Of a stretch of 64,000 nucleotides of DNA, positions 1-7,961 are shown in pieces (position 1 is the stretch's first letter; each line of letters begins with the position of its first letter). This DNA comes from Roseovarius mucosus (lineage in GTDB: Bacteria > Pseudomonadota > Alphaproteobacteria > Rhodobacterales > Rhodobacteraceae). The DNA lies in NCBI RefSeq assembly GCF_002080415.1, contig NZ_CP020474.1:3547501-3611500 (forward strand), read 5' to 3'. The notes under the pieces are model-generated. The model did not search any database, was not told the origin of the DNA, and saw only the letters and a list, made by a program, of their open reading frames with translations. Made by a program: the position numbers and the translations under genes.

Positions 1-375
1 GACGGTCCGTTTGAGATCGAGGGTGCGGGAGGGGCTATCGCGCTCACACCGTTTCAGGTCAATCACGGCTCGATTGACTCGCTTGGCTTTCGCGTGGGTG
101 ATCTTGCCTATCTGCCTGATGTGGCCGCCATTCCCGAGGATGTCTGGCCGGTGCTGAGCGGGCTGGATTGCTGGATATTGGATGCGCTGCGCCGCACGCC
201 GCATCCGACGCATGCCCATCTGGCGCTGTCGCTTGAATGGATCGCGCGCGCGGCCCCGCGCCGGGCTGTCCTGACCAATATGCATATCGATCTCGACTAT
301 CAGACTGTGGCAGAGGAGACACCGGCGCATGTGACCCCCGCCTATGACGGGATGATCCTGCGTTACACGGTCTAA
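1..375 (+). CDS. MBL-fold metallohydrolase, C-terminal part (cut by window start)
   Basis: An open frame runs in from before base 1 and ends at a TAA at 373-375, so only the last 124 residues are visible. The text resembles the C-terminal half of PhnP-like/MBL-fold metal-dependent hydrolases: a segment FQVNHGSIDSLGFRVG, then LAYLPDV and 'ILDALRRTPHPTHAHLALS', where the family keeps a late His-containing beta strand and metal-site residues. The substrate cannot be told; the family includes cyclic phosphodiesterases and related phosphoesterases. The gene ends five bases before the ATG of the AEC transporter, so the two are probably cotranscribed. Confidence 0.75.
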   Translation, partial: DGPFEIEGAGGAIALTPFQVNHGSIDSLGFRVGDLAYLPDVAAIPEDVWPVLSGLDCWILDALRRTPHPTHAHLALSLEWIARAAPRRAVLTNMHIDLDYQTVAEETPAHVTPAYDGMILRYTV

Positions 376-380
376 GCGCG

Positions 381-1310
381 ATGCAGGCGCTGTTTGAAAT
401 CATCCTGCCGGTCTTTCTGGTGATCGGCTTTGGCTATCTCGCGGTTTGGCGGCGCTGGTTCAGTCAGGCGGGCGTGGATGGCCTGATGAGCTTTACCCAG
501 AAATTCGCCATTCCCTGTTTGCTGTTTACGGCCATTTCGCGCCTCGATCTGGGGCAGAGTTTCGATTGGCGGCTCTTGCTCAGTTTCTACGTCGGGGCGA
601 GTTCCGGCTTTGCTCTTGGTCTTTTCGGCGCAAGGCTGATCTTTGGCCGGACATGGGAGGATGCAGTCGCTATCGGCTTTTGCTGCCTCTTCTCCAACTC
701 GCTGCTTTTGGGCCTGCCGATCATGGAGCGTGCCTATGGGGCGGATGCCTTGGCCGCCAATTTCGCCATCATCGCTGTGCACTCGCCGTTTTGCTACGGT
801 CTGGGCATCACCGTGATGGAAATCGTCAAGGCGCGCGGAACGGCGGGGCCGAAGGTTGTTGTCAAAGTGCTCAAGGCGATGTTTTCCAACACGCTGATCA
901 TGGGCGTCGCGGCAGGGTTTGTTGTCAACCTGTCGGGTTTGGTTCTGCCTGCGCCGGTGGACGATGGGCTTGATCTTATGGCGCGCGCGGCGCTGCCGGC
1001 GGCGCTCTTTGGTCTGGGGGGCGTGCTGGTGCAATACCGTCCCGAAGGCGATTTGCGGGTGATCCTCTATGTCTGCCTGATCTCATTGGTGGCGCATCCG
1101 GCGATCACCTTTGGCCTTGGTCTGGGGATCGGGCTGTCGGTTGAGGGCGTGCGCTCGGCGGTGGTGACGGCGGCCATGGCACCGGGGGTCAACGCCTATG
1201 TCTTTGCCAATATCTATGGTCACGCCAAGCGTGTGGCGGCCTCGAGCGTTCTTTTGTCCACTGGCTTGACGATCGTTACGGCTTGGATCTGGTTGCAGGT
1301 TTTGCCCTGA
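381..1310 (+). CDS. AEC family (auxin efflux carrier-type) transporter
   Basis: A 309-residue protein almost wholly made of hydrophobic segments, about ten predicted membrane helices, starting with MQALFEIILPVFLVIGFGY, which is typical of AEC/PIN-like permeases. Length and N-terminus match the family. Family members export or import organic acids such as malate or malonate, or other small anions; the substrate is not predictable here. It starts six bases after the stop of the upstream MBL hydrolase without its own strong ribosome binding site, which suggests translational coupling. The next gene lies convergent on the other strand. Confidence 0.88.
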   Translation: MQALFEIILPVFLVIGFGYLAVWRRWFSQAGVDGLMSFTQKFAIPCLLFTAISRLDLGQSFDWRLLLSFYVGASSGFALGLFGARLIFGRTWEDAVAIGFCCLFSNSLLLGLPIMERAYGADALAANFAIIAVHSPFCYGLGITVMEIVKARGTAGPKVVVKVLKAMFSNTLIMGVAAGFVVNLSGLVLPAPVDDGLDLMARAALPAALFGLGGVLVQYRPEGDLRVILYVCLISLVAHPAITFGLGLGIGLSVEGVRSAVVTAAMAPGVNAYVFANIYGHAKRVAASSVLLSTGLTIVTAWIWLQVLP

Positions 1311-1334
1311 GCCAAGGCGGTGCGTGGATCTGCC

Positions 1335-2354
1335 TTAGCGCATCCAGAACCCGTTGCGCTTGATGGTATTGCGGATCACTTGCTCGCGACGGGGCAGATC
1401 GTTTTGGTCAAAAAGCGCGCGCACCTTCATTCCACGGCCCTGATAGATCATCCGCTTCGCAGGTTCGTAATTCTTCAGCACGCGCTTGATCTTGTTGGGG
1501 GCCGTCACCTCTTGCAGAACTTCGACCACATGATCGGCCTCGCGTGCATAAAGCAGCGGCAAAAGCCGATAGTGACAACTGATCTGACCATCCAGCAGGT
1601 CGGGTGGCAGCGTGTCCCGCCCGCCTCCAAGCGAATGGATCACCAAGGGCAGTGCCACCTGATCGAGCCAAGGATCGAGGGATTGCAGGAGTAATTCGCG
1701 CGGCCCGTCATCGCGTATGCTGAGCGCATAGTCGAGAAAGCGTCGGCCAAAGACATGCGGGCAATGATAGAAAAAAAAGCCTGCGTTGAAATAGAGATAG
1801 CGTTGCCAATAGCCCTCTGGCTGGCCCTGATCGAGAGAGGTTTCGAAAGTGAGGCCGAACTTGTCATAGAGCGATTTCCAGATCTGCGTATGGGTTGGGC
1901 CATAAAGCTCGATCTGCGGCCATGTGCCTTCGCGGCGCAACGAGGCTGTGGGGCGGCTGAAATCGAAGGGAACAGAGGCAAGATCGCCGCAGATCAGCGT
2001 GTCGGTGTCGAAGAACACAAAGGGCTCGCCCTTGGGCAGCGCGAACAGCGCCTCGATCTTGTTGCCATAGGGATAGGCTGCCCCGAAATGGCGGCTTTCA
2101 AAGGCCACGAATTCCGCGCCGAGATCAGTCAAGAGCGCGCGGCTGTCCTCGTCCTTGATGCGTGGATCGTCGCCCCAGAGCGGCCCCGGCTGCGGCTCTG
2201 CCACAAAAAGACGCCCCGCAAAGCCGGGTGAGGTGGCGCGCAGTGACGCTGCAAAGAGAATAGCCTCGTATTGCAACCGACCGGCCTGACCGACGATCAG
2301 GATATTGTAGGTCTGAGGCACCTCTGTCTCGGGGACCTTTGTCTTGGGGGCCAT
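1335..2354 (-). CDS. putative GT-A fold glycosyltransferase
   Basis: A 339-residue protein. After a short charged N-terminus comes a Rossmann-like strand (YNILIVGQAG, from about residue 16). At residues 113-120 is VFFDTDTL, a DxD-type motif (D116, D118) that binds metal and nucleotide sugar in GT-A glycosyltransferases. A later YFNAGFFFY stretch (about 188-196) resembles the acceptor-site region of GT8-like enzymes. There is no signal peptide or membrane segment, so it is probably cytosolic and modifies a polysaccharide or glycan precursor. No glycan locus adjoins it, so the donor and acceptor are unknown. It runs convergent to the AEC transporter gene. Confidence 0.6.
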   Translation of the reverse strand: MAPKTKVPETEVPQTYNILIVGQAGRLQYEAILFAASLRATSPGFAGRLFVAEPQPGPLWGDDPRIKDEDSRALLTDLGAEFVAFESRHFGAAYPYGNKIEALFALPKGEPFVFFDTDTLICGDLASVPFDFSRPTASLRREGTWPQIELYGPTHTQIWKSLYDKFGLTFETSLDQGQPEGYWQRYLYFNAGFFFYHCPHVFGRRFLDYALSIRDDGPRELLLQSLDPWLDQVALPLVIHSLGGGRDTLPPDLLDGQISCHYRLLPLLYAREADHVVEVLQEVTAPNKIKRVLKNYEPAKRMIYQGRGMKVRALFDQNDLPRREQVIRNTIKRNGFWMR

Positions 2355-2446
2355 TCTTGTCGTGATCCTGCCTGACTGCCACCCTCACTATGGGGTTTTC
2401 CACCGCACAGATAAAGCGGTTATCGCAGGTCAGCGCGCGCTGCGTG

Positions 2447-3184
2447 TCAAAAGCGCAGGGTTAATCCCGCAAGTGGGCCAGAGAATGTCGCGTCAAACTT
2501 TCGGCCATTCTTGCTATAATCCACGTAAAGATGCCGGTATCCTGCCGAGAGCCAGAGCCGGTCACTGGCCTGCCAGTTGAGCGTGCCGACAAGCTGAGAT
2601 GTCATGTCTGAGCCCGCCCCAAAGCCACCGACATCGACGTAACCGATAAAGGACCAGCGGTCCGTGAGCCGCAGATTGGTCCGCGCGGCAAGGATCGGAT
2701 CGGTAAAGCTCACGTCGATCCCGGCGGCAAGCCCCGGCACCGGCGTGGTGGCGCGTCCTTCAACCTGCCAGTGGCGCAGGCCTGCCATGAAATCAACCGT
2801 GGCATCAGGCGTCGTAAGCGCCCGATACCCTGCGGTAAGCGTCAGCGAGGATTGCTCGATCCGGCCACGCGCGGGCAGGCCGGGGGCAGGGGGTGGCAAC
2901 GGCACGGTTCCGCGTCGCGAACTTGCCGAATGGGACAGGTCGCCCATCACCACCAAACGCTGATAGCGGGCATAACCCGTGAGAAAGAACGCCGTATCGA
3001 GATCTTCGAGAACGTCTGACAGCCCTTTGTCAAAGCGCAATGACGGGCCGCCTGCACGGGGTGTGATCGTTCCGCCAATGCCGGTCCCCCATGCATAGGG
3101 CGTGATCTGGGCGTTCCAGTCTTGCGCATGTGCAGGCGGCGCGAGGCTGAGTATCGTCAACAGGGCTGCGAGGCGCGCAAACAT
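2447..3184 (-). CDS. outer-membrane beta-barrel protein
   Basis: A 245-residue protein with a clear Sec signal peptide (hydrophobic LLTILSLAPP, cleavage after AHA-Q near residue 20). The rest is made of alternating polar and hydrophobic strands with aromatic residues (for example LWLSAGYRHLYVDY) and ends in LTLRF, an outer-membrane barrel C-terminus with terminal Phe. Length and strand density suggest a small eight- to ten-strand barrel. The ATG shares one base with the stop of the upstream amidohydrolase gene (TGATG), so the two are translationally coupled. The substrate or role is unknown. Confidence 0.7.
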   Translation of the reverse strand: MFARLAALLTILSLAPPAHAQDWNAQITPYAWGTGIGGTITPRAGGPSLRFDKGLSDVLEDLDTAFFLTGYARYQRLVVMGDLSHSASSRRGTVPLPPPAPGLPARGRIEQSSLTLTAGYRALTTPDATVDFMAGLRHWQVEGRATTPVPGLAAGIDVSFTDPILAARTNLRLTDRWSFIGYVDVGGFGAGSDMTSQLVGTLNWQASDRLWLSAGYRHLYVDYSKNGRKFDATFSGPLAGLTLRF

Positions 3185-4641
3185 CAGAGTTGATCCTTCA
3201 CGACCGCACCGCCCTTGACGATCATTGCAAGGCTTTGCTCGGGCGCATCAAGCCAGTCAAGCCCTGCCTCGGGATCGCTCTCGACCACCAGAAGATCGGC
3301 CATCGCCCCTTCTGCGATGACACCAAGTTGTCCGTCATAGCCGCTGCGTTCCCCAGAAAGCGCCAGCAGATCGCCCGCCGCCCCTGTCGCCATGCGCAAG
3401 GCCTCGAGCGGGGGCATGAAGCGGCTCAGCTTGGCCAATTGCCGCCCCTGACTGCTGGCCCCTGTAGGGTTCATCAGGATGTCGGTGCCAAAGGCCATGT
3501 TGACCCCCACAGTGCGGCCCATTTCAAAGGCCTGCACGGTGCCTACCGACACCTCCTGCCGCTTGGCGTTCTGTCTTGGATCGCTGCTTGGGTTGGAATC
3601 CTCATCGGCCAAAAAGGGCTGGATCGACCACCACGCGCCCATGTCGCGCATCAGGCGAACCGTCTCAAGATCTGCTAATTGACCGTGTTCAATGGATTTC
3701 ACCCCAGCCCGCAGGGCGCGCTGGATACCTTTGGGCGTATAGACATGGGCGCAAACATAGGTGCCCCAATCTTCTGCGGCCTCGACGGCGGCGCGCATTT
3801 CGTCTTCGGTGAATTGCAGGCTCTCGAGCGGATCATAAAGCGAGGTGACGCCGCCGCCGGCCATGATCTTGATTTGGCTTGCGCCCTTCATCAATTGTTC
3901 GCGGGTGCGGCGCAGCACCTCGGCGCGCCCGTCTGCGATCGCCACCACGCCGACCCGTTCACTATAGCTCAGATCGCCGTCGGCGCGGGGAAGTTCCGAA
4001 GTCATGCGGAAATCGCCATGCCCCGAGGTTTGCGAAATCATCGCGCCCGACGCAAGAATGCGCGGTCCGGGCAAAGCACCTCGATCAATGGCCAGCTTGA
4101 GGCCAAAAGCCGGGCCGCCGGTGTCGCGCACGGTTGTGAAGCCGCGCAAGAGCGTGGCCCCTGCCTCGCGCCCGGCCATCAGATGCACAAAACCAATGTC
4201 GGCTGTCATGGCCTGCAGTTGGGTCACACCAACCAGCGTACTATGCCAATGTGCGTCGATGAGGCCCGGAATGACCGCCCGATCACCACAGTCTATGCGC
4301 TCAGCATCCGTCGGTCCCTGTCCGGCGGCGGGCAGGCCGGTTATCCGCCCGCCTTCGATCAAGATCTCGCGGCCTTGGATCAGAGAGAGGTCATTGCCGT
4401 TGAAGTAGCGCAGGTTGGTCAAGAGCAGCGGGCGACCGGGGGTCTGTGCCCGAGCCGGTTTTGACGCCAGACCAAACCCCGCATAAAGACCCACCACCGC
4501 CGCCAGACCACCCAACATAGCGCGGCGGTTGATGTCTGCCTCGATCCGGGCAAAGGCCGCTTGAGTAGTGGGGGCGCCGCAGAGGCAGCAATCAATTTCG
4601 TCGTGGCTGTTTGAAGGGGAAGGGCAGCATATCTGGCACAT
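3184..4641 (-). CDS. exported amidohydrolase (imidazolonepropionase/dipeptidase-like)
   Basis: A 485-residue amidohydrolase-superfamily enzyme. The metal-binding HxH of the family is H131-x-H133 (in IDAHWHS). The lysine-containing strand IKIMAGGGVTS, the later histidines in CAHVY and SIEHGQ, and the final metal Asp in FGTDILM follow in the usual order. The N-terminus is odd: cysteines at positions 2, 5, 6, 18, 19 and 21, then NRR followed by a hydrophobic stretch ending in AQ near residue 66, which looks like a twin-arginine export signal. The enzyme is therefore probably a folded, metal-loaded periplasmic hydrolase of unknown amide substrate. Its stop overlaps the start of the barrel protein gene. 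Confidence 0.8.
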   Translation of the reverse strand: MCQICCPSPSNSHDEIDCCLCGAPTTQAAFARIEADINRRAMLGGLAAVVGLYAGFGLASKPARAQTPGRPLLLTNLRYFNGNDLSLIQGREILIEGGRITGLPAAGQGPTDAERIDCGDRAVIPGLIDAHWHSTLVGVTQLQAMTADIGFVHLMAGREAGATLLRGFTTVRDTGGPAFGLKLAIDRGALPGPRILASGAMISQTSGHGDFRMTSELPRADGDLSYSERVGVVAIADGRAEVLRRTREQLMKGASQIKIMAGGGVTSLYDPLESLQFTEDEMRAAVEAAEDWGTYVCAHVYTPKGIQRALRAGVKSIEHGQLADLETVRLMRDMGAWWSIQPFLADEDSNPSSDPRQNAKRQEVSVGTVQAFEMGRTVGVNMAFGTDILMNPTGASSQGRQLAKLSRFMPPLEALRMATGAAGDLLALSGERSGYDGQLGVIAEGAMADLLVVESDPEAGLDWLDAPEQSLAMIVKGGAVVKDQL

Positions 4642-4806
4642 CGGTCTCGCCTCTTACCTTGATCTTGATCGGCAGAGGGCACGCCGCGCTGTCTCCGCTT
4701 GACAGAAGTTAGGGACATCAGGCGCGACGTCAACGCAATAGCACATAAACTCGCCAATGCTCTGCGCACAGGCGGGTCCGCGATCCCTTGAAATTAAGAG
4801 GGAAAG

Positions 4807-4890
4807 TGGTGGGCGACCCAGGAATCGAACCTGGCGTGCGTCTCCGCGAGGGAGTTACAGTCCCCTGCCACACCTTGCGGCCTGTCGCCC
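4807..4890 (-). tRNA. tRNA-Tyr (GTA)
   Basis: A class II tRNA of 84 bases including an encoded CCA end. The acceptor stem is GGGCGAC/GTCGCCC, the D-arm stem GCC/GGC, and the anticodon loop CTGTAAC, giving anticodon GTA. A long variable arm (CGCGGAGACGCACG region) and a T arm CCAGG-TTCGATT-CCTGG follow. A strong promoter lies upstream at 4926-4954. Confidence 0.95.
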
Positions 4891-4925
4891 ACTTTCCCAG
4901 CACTTGCGCGCCGGACGTGGGGGGC

Positions 4926-4954
4926 TGATTACTAGTGGCCGGATGCTGCGTCAA
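4926..4954 (-). promoter_or_regulatory. sigma-70-type promoter of tRNA-Tyr
   Basis: Reading the minus strand, TTGACG (4954-4949) and TAATCA (4931-4926) are separated by exactly 17 bases, ending 35 bases before the mature tRNA. The tRNA-Gly and tRNA-Asp genes of this window have the same TTGAC(C/G)-17-TAxxxA arrangement, which supports the call. Confidence 0.75.
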
Positions 4955-5025
4955 CCGGAAAATCGCTTGCAAGCAGTGGCCGCCCGTCGCATTGTCACGG
5001 GCCGGAAAAGAGGGGCCTTACAGCC

Positions 5026-5802
5026 ATGAAAAAACCCCGTTGGGTGATCGACAAGGAACAGGCCAAGCGGGCGGCAGCCTCTGAGACTGTGTGGCTGTTT
5101 GGTTTGCATGCGGTGCGTGATGCGCTGGAAAACCCGGCCCGCGAAAAACTGCGGCTGATCGTGACGAAAAACGCCGCTGACAAGCTGGAGGCGGCGATTG
5201 CTGCAAGCGGCATAACACCCGAAGAGGTCGATCCGCGCAAGTTCAACGCCCCGCTTGATCCCGGTTCGGTGCATCAGGGTGCCGCGCTAGAAGTCAAGCC
5301 GCTGGATTGGGGCCCGATGGCTGAGGTCTGTTTGGGGGATGGTCGCACCGCGCCCCGCGTGGTGCTTTTGGATCGGGTCACAGACCCGCATAACGTGGGT
5401 GCTATTCTGCGCTCTGCCGAAGTATTTGGCGCGCGGGCAGTAATTGCCCCCCGCCATCACGCCGCACCCGAAACCGGGGCACTTGCCAAGACCGCCAGCG
5501 GTGCGCTTGAACGCCAGCCTTACCTCAGAGTGCGCAATCTGGCCGATGCGATCATCGAGTTGCAGGCCATGGGCTATACGGTGCTGGGGCTGGCCGGTGA
5601 GGCGGAACTGACCATTGAGGCCGCTCTTGAGGGCAAGCGTGACCGTCCGGTTGCCCTTGTGCTCGGCGCCGAGGGGCCGGGGCTGCGCGAGAGGACGCGC
5701 GAGGTGTGCGATGCCTTGGTGCGGATCGAGTTCGCCAGCGATTTCGGCTCGCTCAACGTGTCCAACGCGGCGGCTGTGGCGCTTTACGCAGCGCGAGGCT
5801 GA
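5026..5802 (+). CDS. rlmB: 23S rRNA (guanosine-2251-2'-O)-methyltransferase
   Basis: A 258-residue SpoU/TrmH-family protein. It begins with the substrate-binding L30e-like domain (VWLFGLHAVRDAL, then LEVKPLDW) and continues with the SPOUT knot catalytic domain. That domain carries the three family motifs: LDRVTDPHNVGAILRSA (motif 1, catalytic Asn/Arg), VALVLGAEGPGLRE (motif 2) and SLNVSNAAAVALYAA (motif 3). The enzyme methylates the ribose of G2251 in the peptidyl-transferase loop of 23S rRNA. It is divergent from tRNA-Tyr. Its last 19 bases overlap the end of the convergent membrane-protein gene. Confidence 0.93.
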   Translation: MKKPRWVIDKEQAKRAAASETVWLFGLHAVRDALENPAREKLRLIVTKNAADKLEAAIAASGITPEEVDPRKFNAPLDPGSVHQGAALEVKPLDWGPMAEVCLGDGRTAPRVVLLDRVTDPHNVGAILRSAEVFGARAVIAPRHHAAPETGALAKTASGALERQPYLRVRNLADAIIELQAMGYTVLGLAGEAELTIEAALEGKRDRPVALVLGAEGPGLRERTREVCDALVRIEFASDFGSLNVSNAAAVALYAARG

Positions 5803-6677
5803 GGGCGGGCGGCGGCATCCTCGAAGGCTGCGATGAACCGCCCCTTGATCATCCAACTGAGGCCAAAGGCGCAGAGGCCGAGGGATTCAAACAAAAAGGT
5901 TAGGCGGAGACTGTCCCAGATGGCCTCTATGCTCTGAGCAAGGCCAAGAGGCAGGATCATCTCAAGCAGCGCGGCCTTGATCGCCAGCACGCCCACCACG
6001 GCAAAAATGATGCGCCCAAGCGTGCGATACCACAGATTGCGCCGGTCCTTGCGATTGCCAGCAAGGCGCGCGGCGGTGGAATTTTCACGGGTAAAGACAT
6101 AGGCTGAGAAATACCCAAGCACCAAAAACATCACCCCCGCCGCGCCGAAATGCATCATTTTGAGAACGGTTGGCACATCTGCACCGAGCGCGGCAAAGCT
6201 GGCCCAAAAATCATAGCTGATCGTGCCTTCGACCGTGCCGCCCGGCGGGTGAAACCCCTCTGAGCCGCTGGCATTGGTCAGGAACACACGCGCCACCTCG
6301 CCGGAATAGGTGCACCCTGATCCGGTGGTCGGCACGAAGGCCACGATGACGGCGGCCACCCCGGCCAGTTTTAGTAGTACCACATCATACCAATGCCAGC
6401 CCAAGCACCCCTCGCGCCCCGGCGCACGAAAACTGTAAAAGAACATGAGCAACAGGCCGATAAAGCTGAGCGCGCCCACAAGGATATCCCCGCCGATCCG
6501 GCTGAAGTAATAGTGGCTGATCGAGGCGTTGAAGCAGGTGTTGGTCAGCAGGGACACCAGCCCAAGTGATACCGGTAAACCAAGCGCCACATAGCCGACG
6601 CCCAGATTGAGGCGGCGCAGGTCTATGTCAAAAGGCAGGTCGCGCAGGTCGGGGAGAGGCGCATTCGTATCTGTCAT
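5784..6677 (-). CDS. multi-pass membrane protein, function unknown
   Basis: A 297-residue protein with about seven hydrophobic segments, including LGYVALGLPVSLGLVSLL near residue 30, a helix pair around residues 80-130, and three in the C-terminal third. A loop with Cys, Gly and aromatic residues lies between helices 3 and 4 and probably faces the periplasm. No catalytic motif or transporter signature was recognised. The gene is convergent with rlmB and overlaps it by 19 bases (TAA at 5784-5786). Confidence 0.65.
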   Translation of the reverse strand: MTDTNAPLPDLRDLPFDIDLRRLNLGVGYVALGLPVSLGLVSLLTNTCFNASISHYYFSRIGGDILVGALSFIGLLLMFFYSFRAPGREGCLGWHWYDVVLLKLAGVAAVIVAFVPTTGSGCTYSGEVARVFLTNASGSEGFHPPGGTVEGTISYDFWASFAALGADVPTVLKMMHFGAAGVMFLVLGYFSAYVFTRENSTAARLAGNRKDRRNLWYRTLGRIIFAVVGVLAIKAALLEMILPLGLAQSIEAIWDSLRLTFLFESLGLCAFGLSWMIKGRFIAAFEDAAARPQPRAA

Positions 6678-6750
6678 CTGGCGTATCCCTTGTCACTGAG
6701 ACAGGATCAGCCTAGCCCAAGATCGCCGCAATCCGAAACGCTTTCACGCC

Positions 6751-7518
6751 TCAGGCGGCGTCTTCTGTGCTCTCTTGATCTGGCGCGGTCCAGCGGTTGA
6801 CGTAATCGGATTGATACACCTTGTCTGCTGATTTTGTTGAGCGCTTCGGCTTGCGCACCGCATAATCGAGGATGATCCCGCCCTCTGCCAATGAACCGGA
6901 CAGGCGCGGGCGCTTGCCGGTCACATTGGGATTGGTGGTTGTCACCACCTTTCGGGCATGCGCAGGCTTGATCGGTTGCAATGCGCAATGCAGCACCTCA
7001 TAGCCCAGTGTCGCCTCCCAAAAGCCATAGACCATCTCGGGGTTGATCTGGTAAAATGAATGATTGACCCAGTTGTTGCAGGGGCTGTGCCCGATCAGCA
7101 CGCCACCGGGTTTGAGCATCTTGTGAATATTGCGATAGGCGGTGGGCAAATCAAAGATATGCTCGCAGGTGCCGCCGTCATAGATCACGTCGAACTTGCG
7201 CTCCAGTTTCTTGGGCAATTCGGCGCTGAGGTCTTGAATGATACTGGCCTTTTCAAAATCCGAGTAATCCATGGAATCGACCGAGGCAAAACCGAGTTTC
7301 TCGAAGAAGGGTTCGGAATAGGTTGCACCTTCGGGAACCAGATCGGCCTCGCTCAGGCCCGGCAAGTGGTCTGCCAACGCTTGCGCAAACACCCGCGATG
7401 ACGCACCGCGCCGTGACCCGATCCAGCGCTGCCGCCCAAGCATCAAGAAACTACCGTTCAACTCATGACCTTTTACAGTCTCAATCAGCCGGGCAGCAAG
7501 GGTATCAGGAATGGCCAT
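6751..7518 (-). CDS. class I SAM-dependent methyltransferase-like protein
   Basis: A 255-residue protein if it starts at MAIPDTLAARL (7518). This start is preferred over an upstream ATG at 7563 because GGGAG lies about nine bases before it. The central part reads like the second half of a class I methyltransferase: KFDVIYDGGTCEHIFD (end of strand 4 and the following helix), then HKMLKPGGVLIGHSP (the post-motif region of SAM enzymes). The N-terminal glycine-rich motif I is weak, so enzymatic activity is uncertain. Such proteins often sit in glycan or surface-polysaccharide loci, but none is seen next to it. Confidence 0.6.
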   Translation of the reverse strand: MAIPDTLAARLIETVKGHELNGSFLMLGRQRWIGSRRGASSRVFAQALADHLPGLSEADLVPEGATYSEPFFEKLGFASVDSMDYSDFEKASIIQDLSAELPKKLERKFDVIYDGGTCEHIFDLPTAYRNIHKMLKPGGVLIGHSPCNNWVNHSFYQINPEMVYGFWEATLGYEVLHCALQPIKPAHARKVVTTTNPNVTGKRPRLSGSLAEGGIILDYAVRKPKRSTKSADKVYQSDYVNRWTAPDQESTEDAA

Positions 7519-7747
7519 AACGGGGCTCCCTAGGTGTTGGATTGAGCGCGTCGACCATCCCAAGGCCCCCGCCGTTCAACTTTGCAGCCATTGCGCGGGC
7601 GCTTCAAGTAAAGATATGCGCGCCCGGCTTGGCCAAAATCGCCGACTCGCGACGGGTTCCGCTCAGTGCGACTATTCAGCGCGTGCATCAGCGTTTGGGC
7701 GCGCTTTTGGTCAAGACGCGTCGTGGCAAAAGTCCGGACAGCCGGGC

Positions 7748-7776
7748 TTGACCCTTGGGCGCGCCTCTACTAACTA
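7748..7776 (+). promoter_or_regulatory. sigma-70-type promoter of tRNA-Gly
   Basis: TTGACC (7748-7753), a 17-base spacer and TAACTA (7771-7776) end ten bases before the tRNA-Gly gene. The stretch 7519-7747 upstream holds no recognisable gene. Confidence 0.75.
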
Positions 7777-7786
7777 GCGCAAGAGC

Positions 7787-7860
7787 GCGGGCGTTGTGTA
7801 ATGGTAAGACCCTTGCCTTCCAAGCAAGAGACGCGGGTTCGATTCCCGCCGCCCGCTCCA
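7787..7860 (+). tRNA. tRNA-Gly (TCC)
   Basis: A 74-base tRNA with encoded CCA. The acceptor stem is GCGGGCG/CGCCCGC, the anticodon stem-loop CTTGC-CTTCCAA-GCAAG gives anticodon TCC, and the T arm is GCGGG-TTCGATT-CCCGC. It reads GGA glycine codons. Confidence 0.95.
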
Positions 7861-7961
7861 CCAAATTCCCCCTACCATGCCCTCTGTGGCTGATCTGTCC
7901 CCTTGACCACGGCCTCATCGCCCGCCAAGAACCTTGGCCAAAGGATGAGGAATAAAAATCT

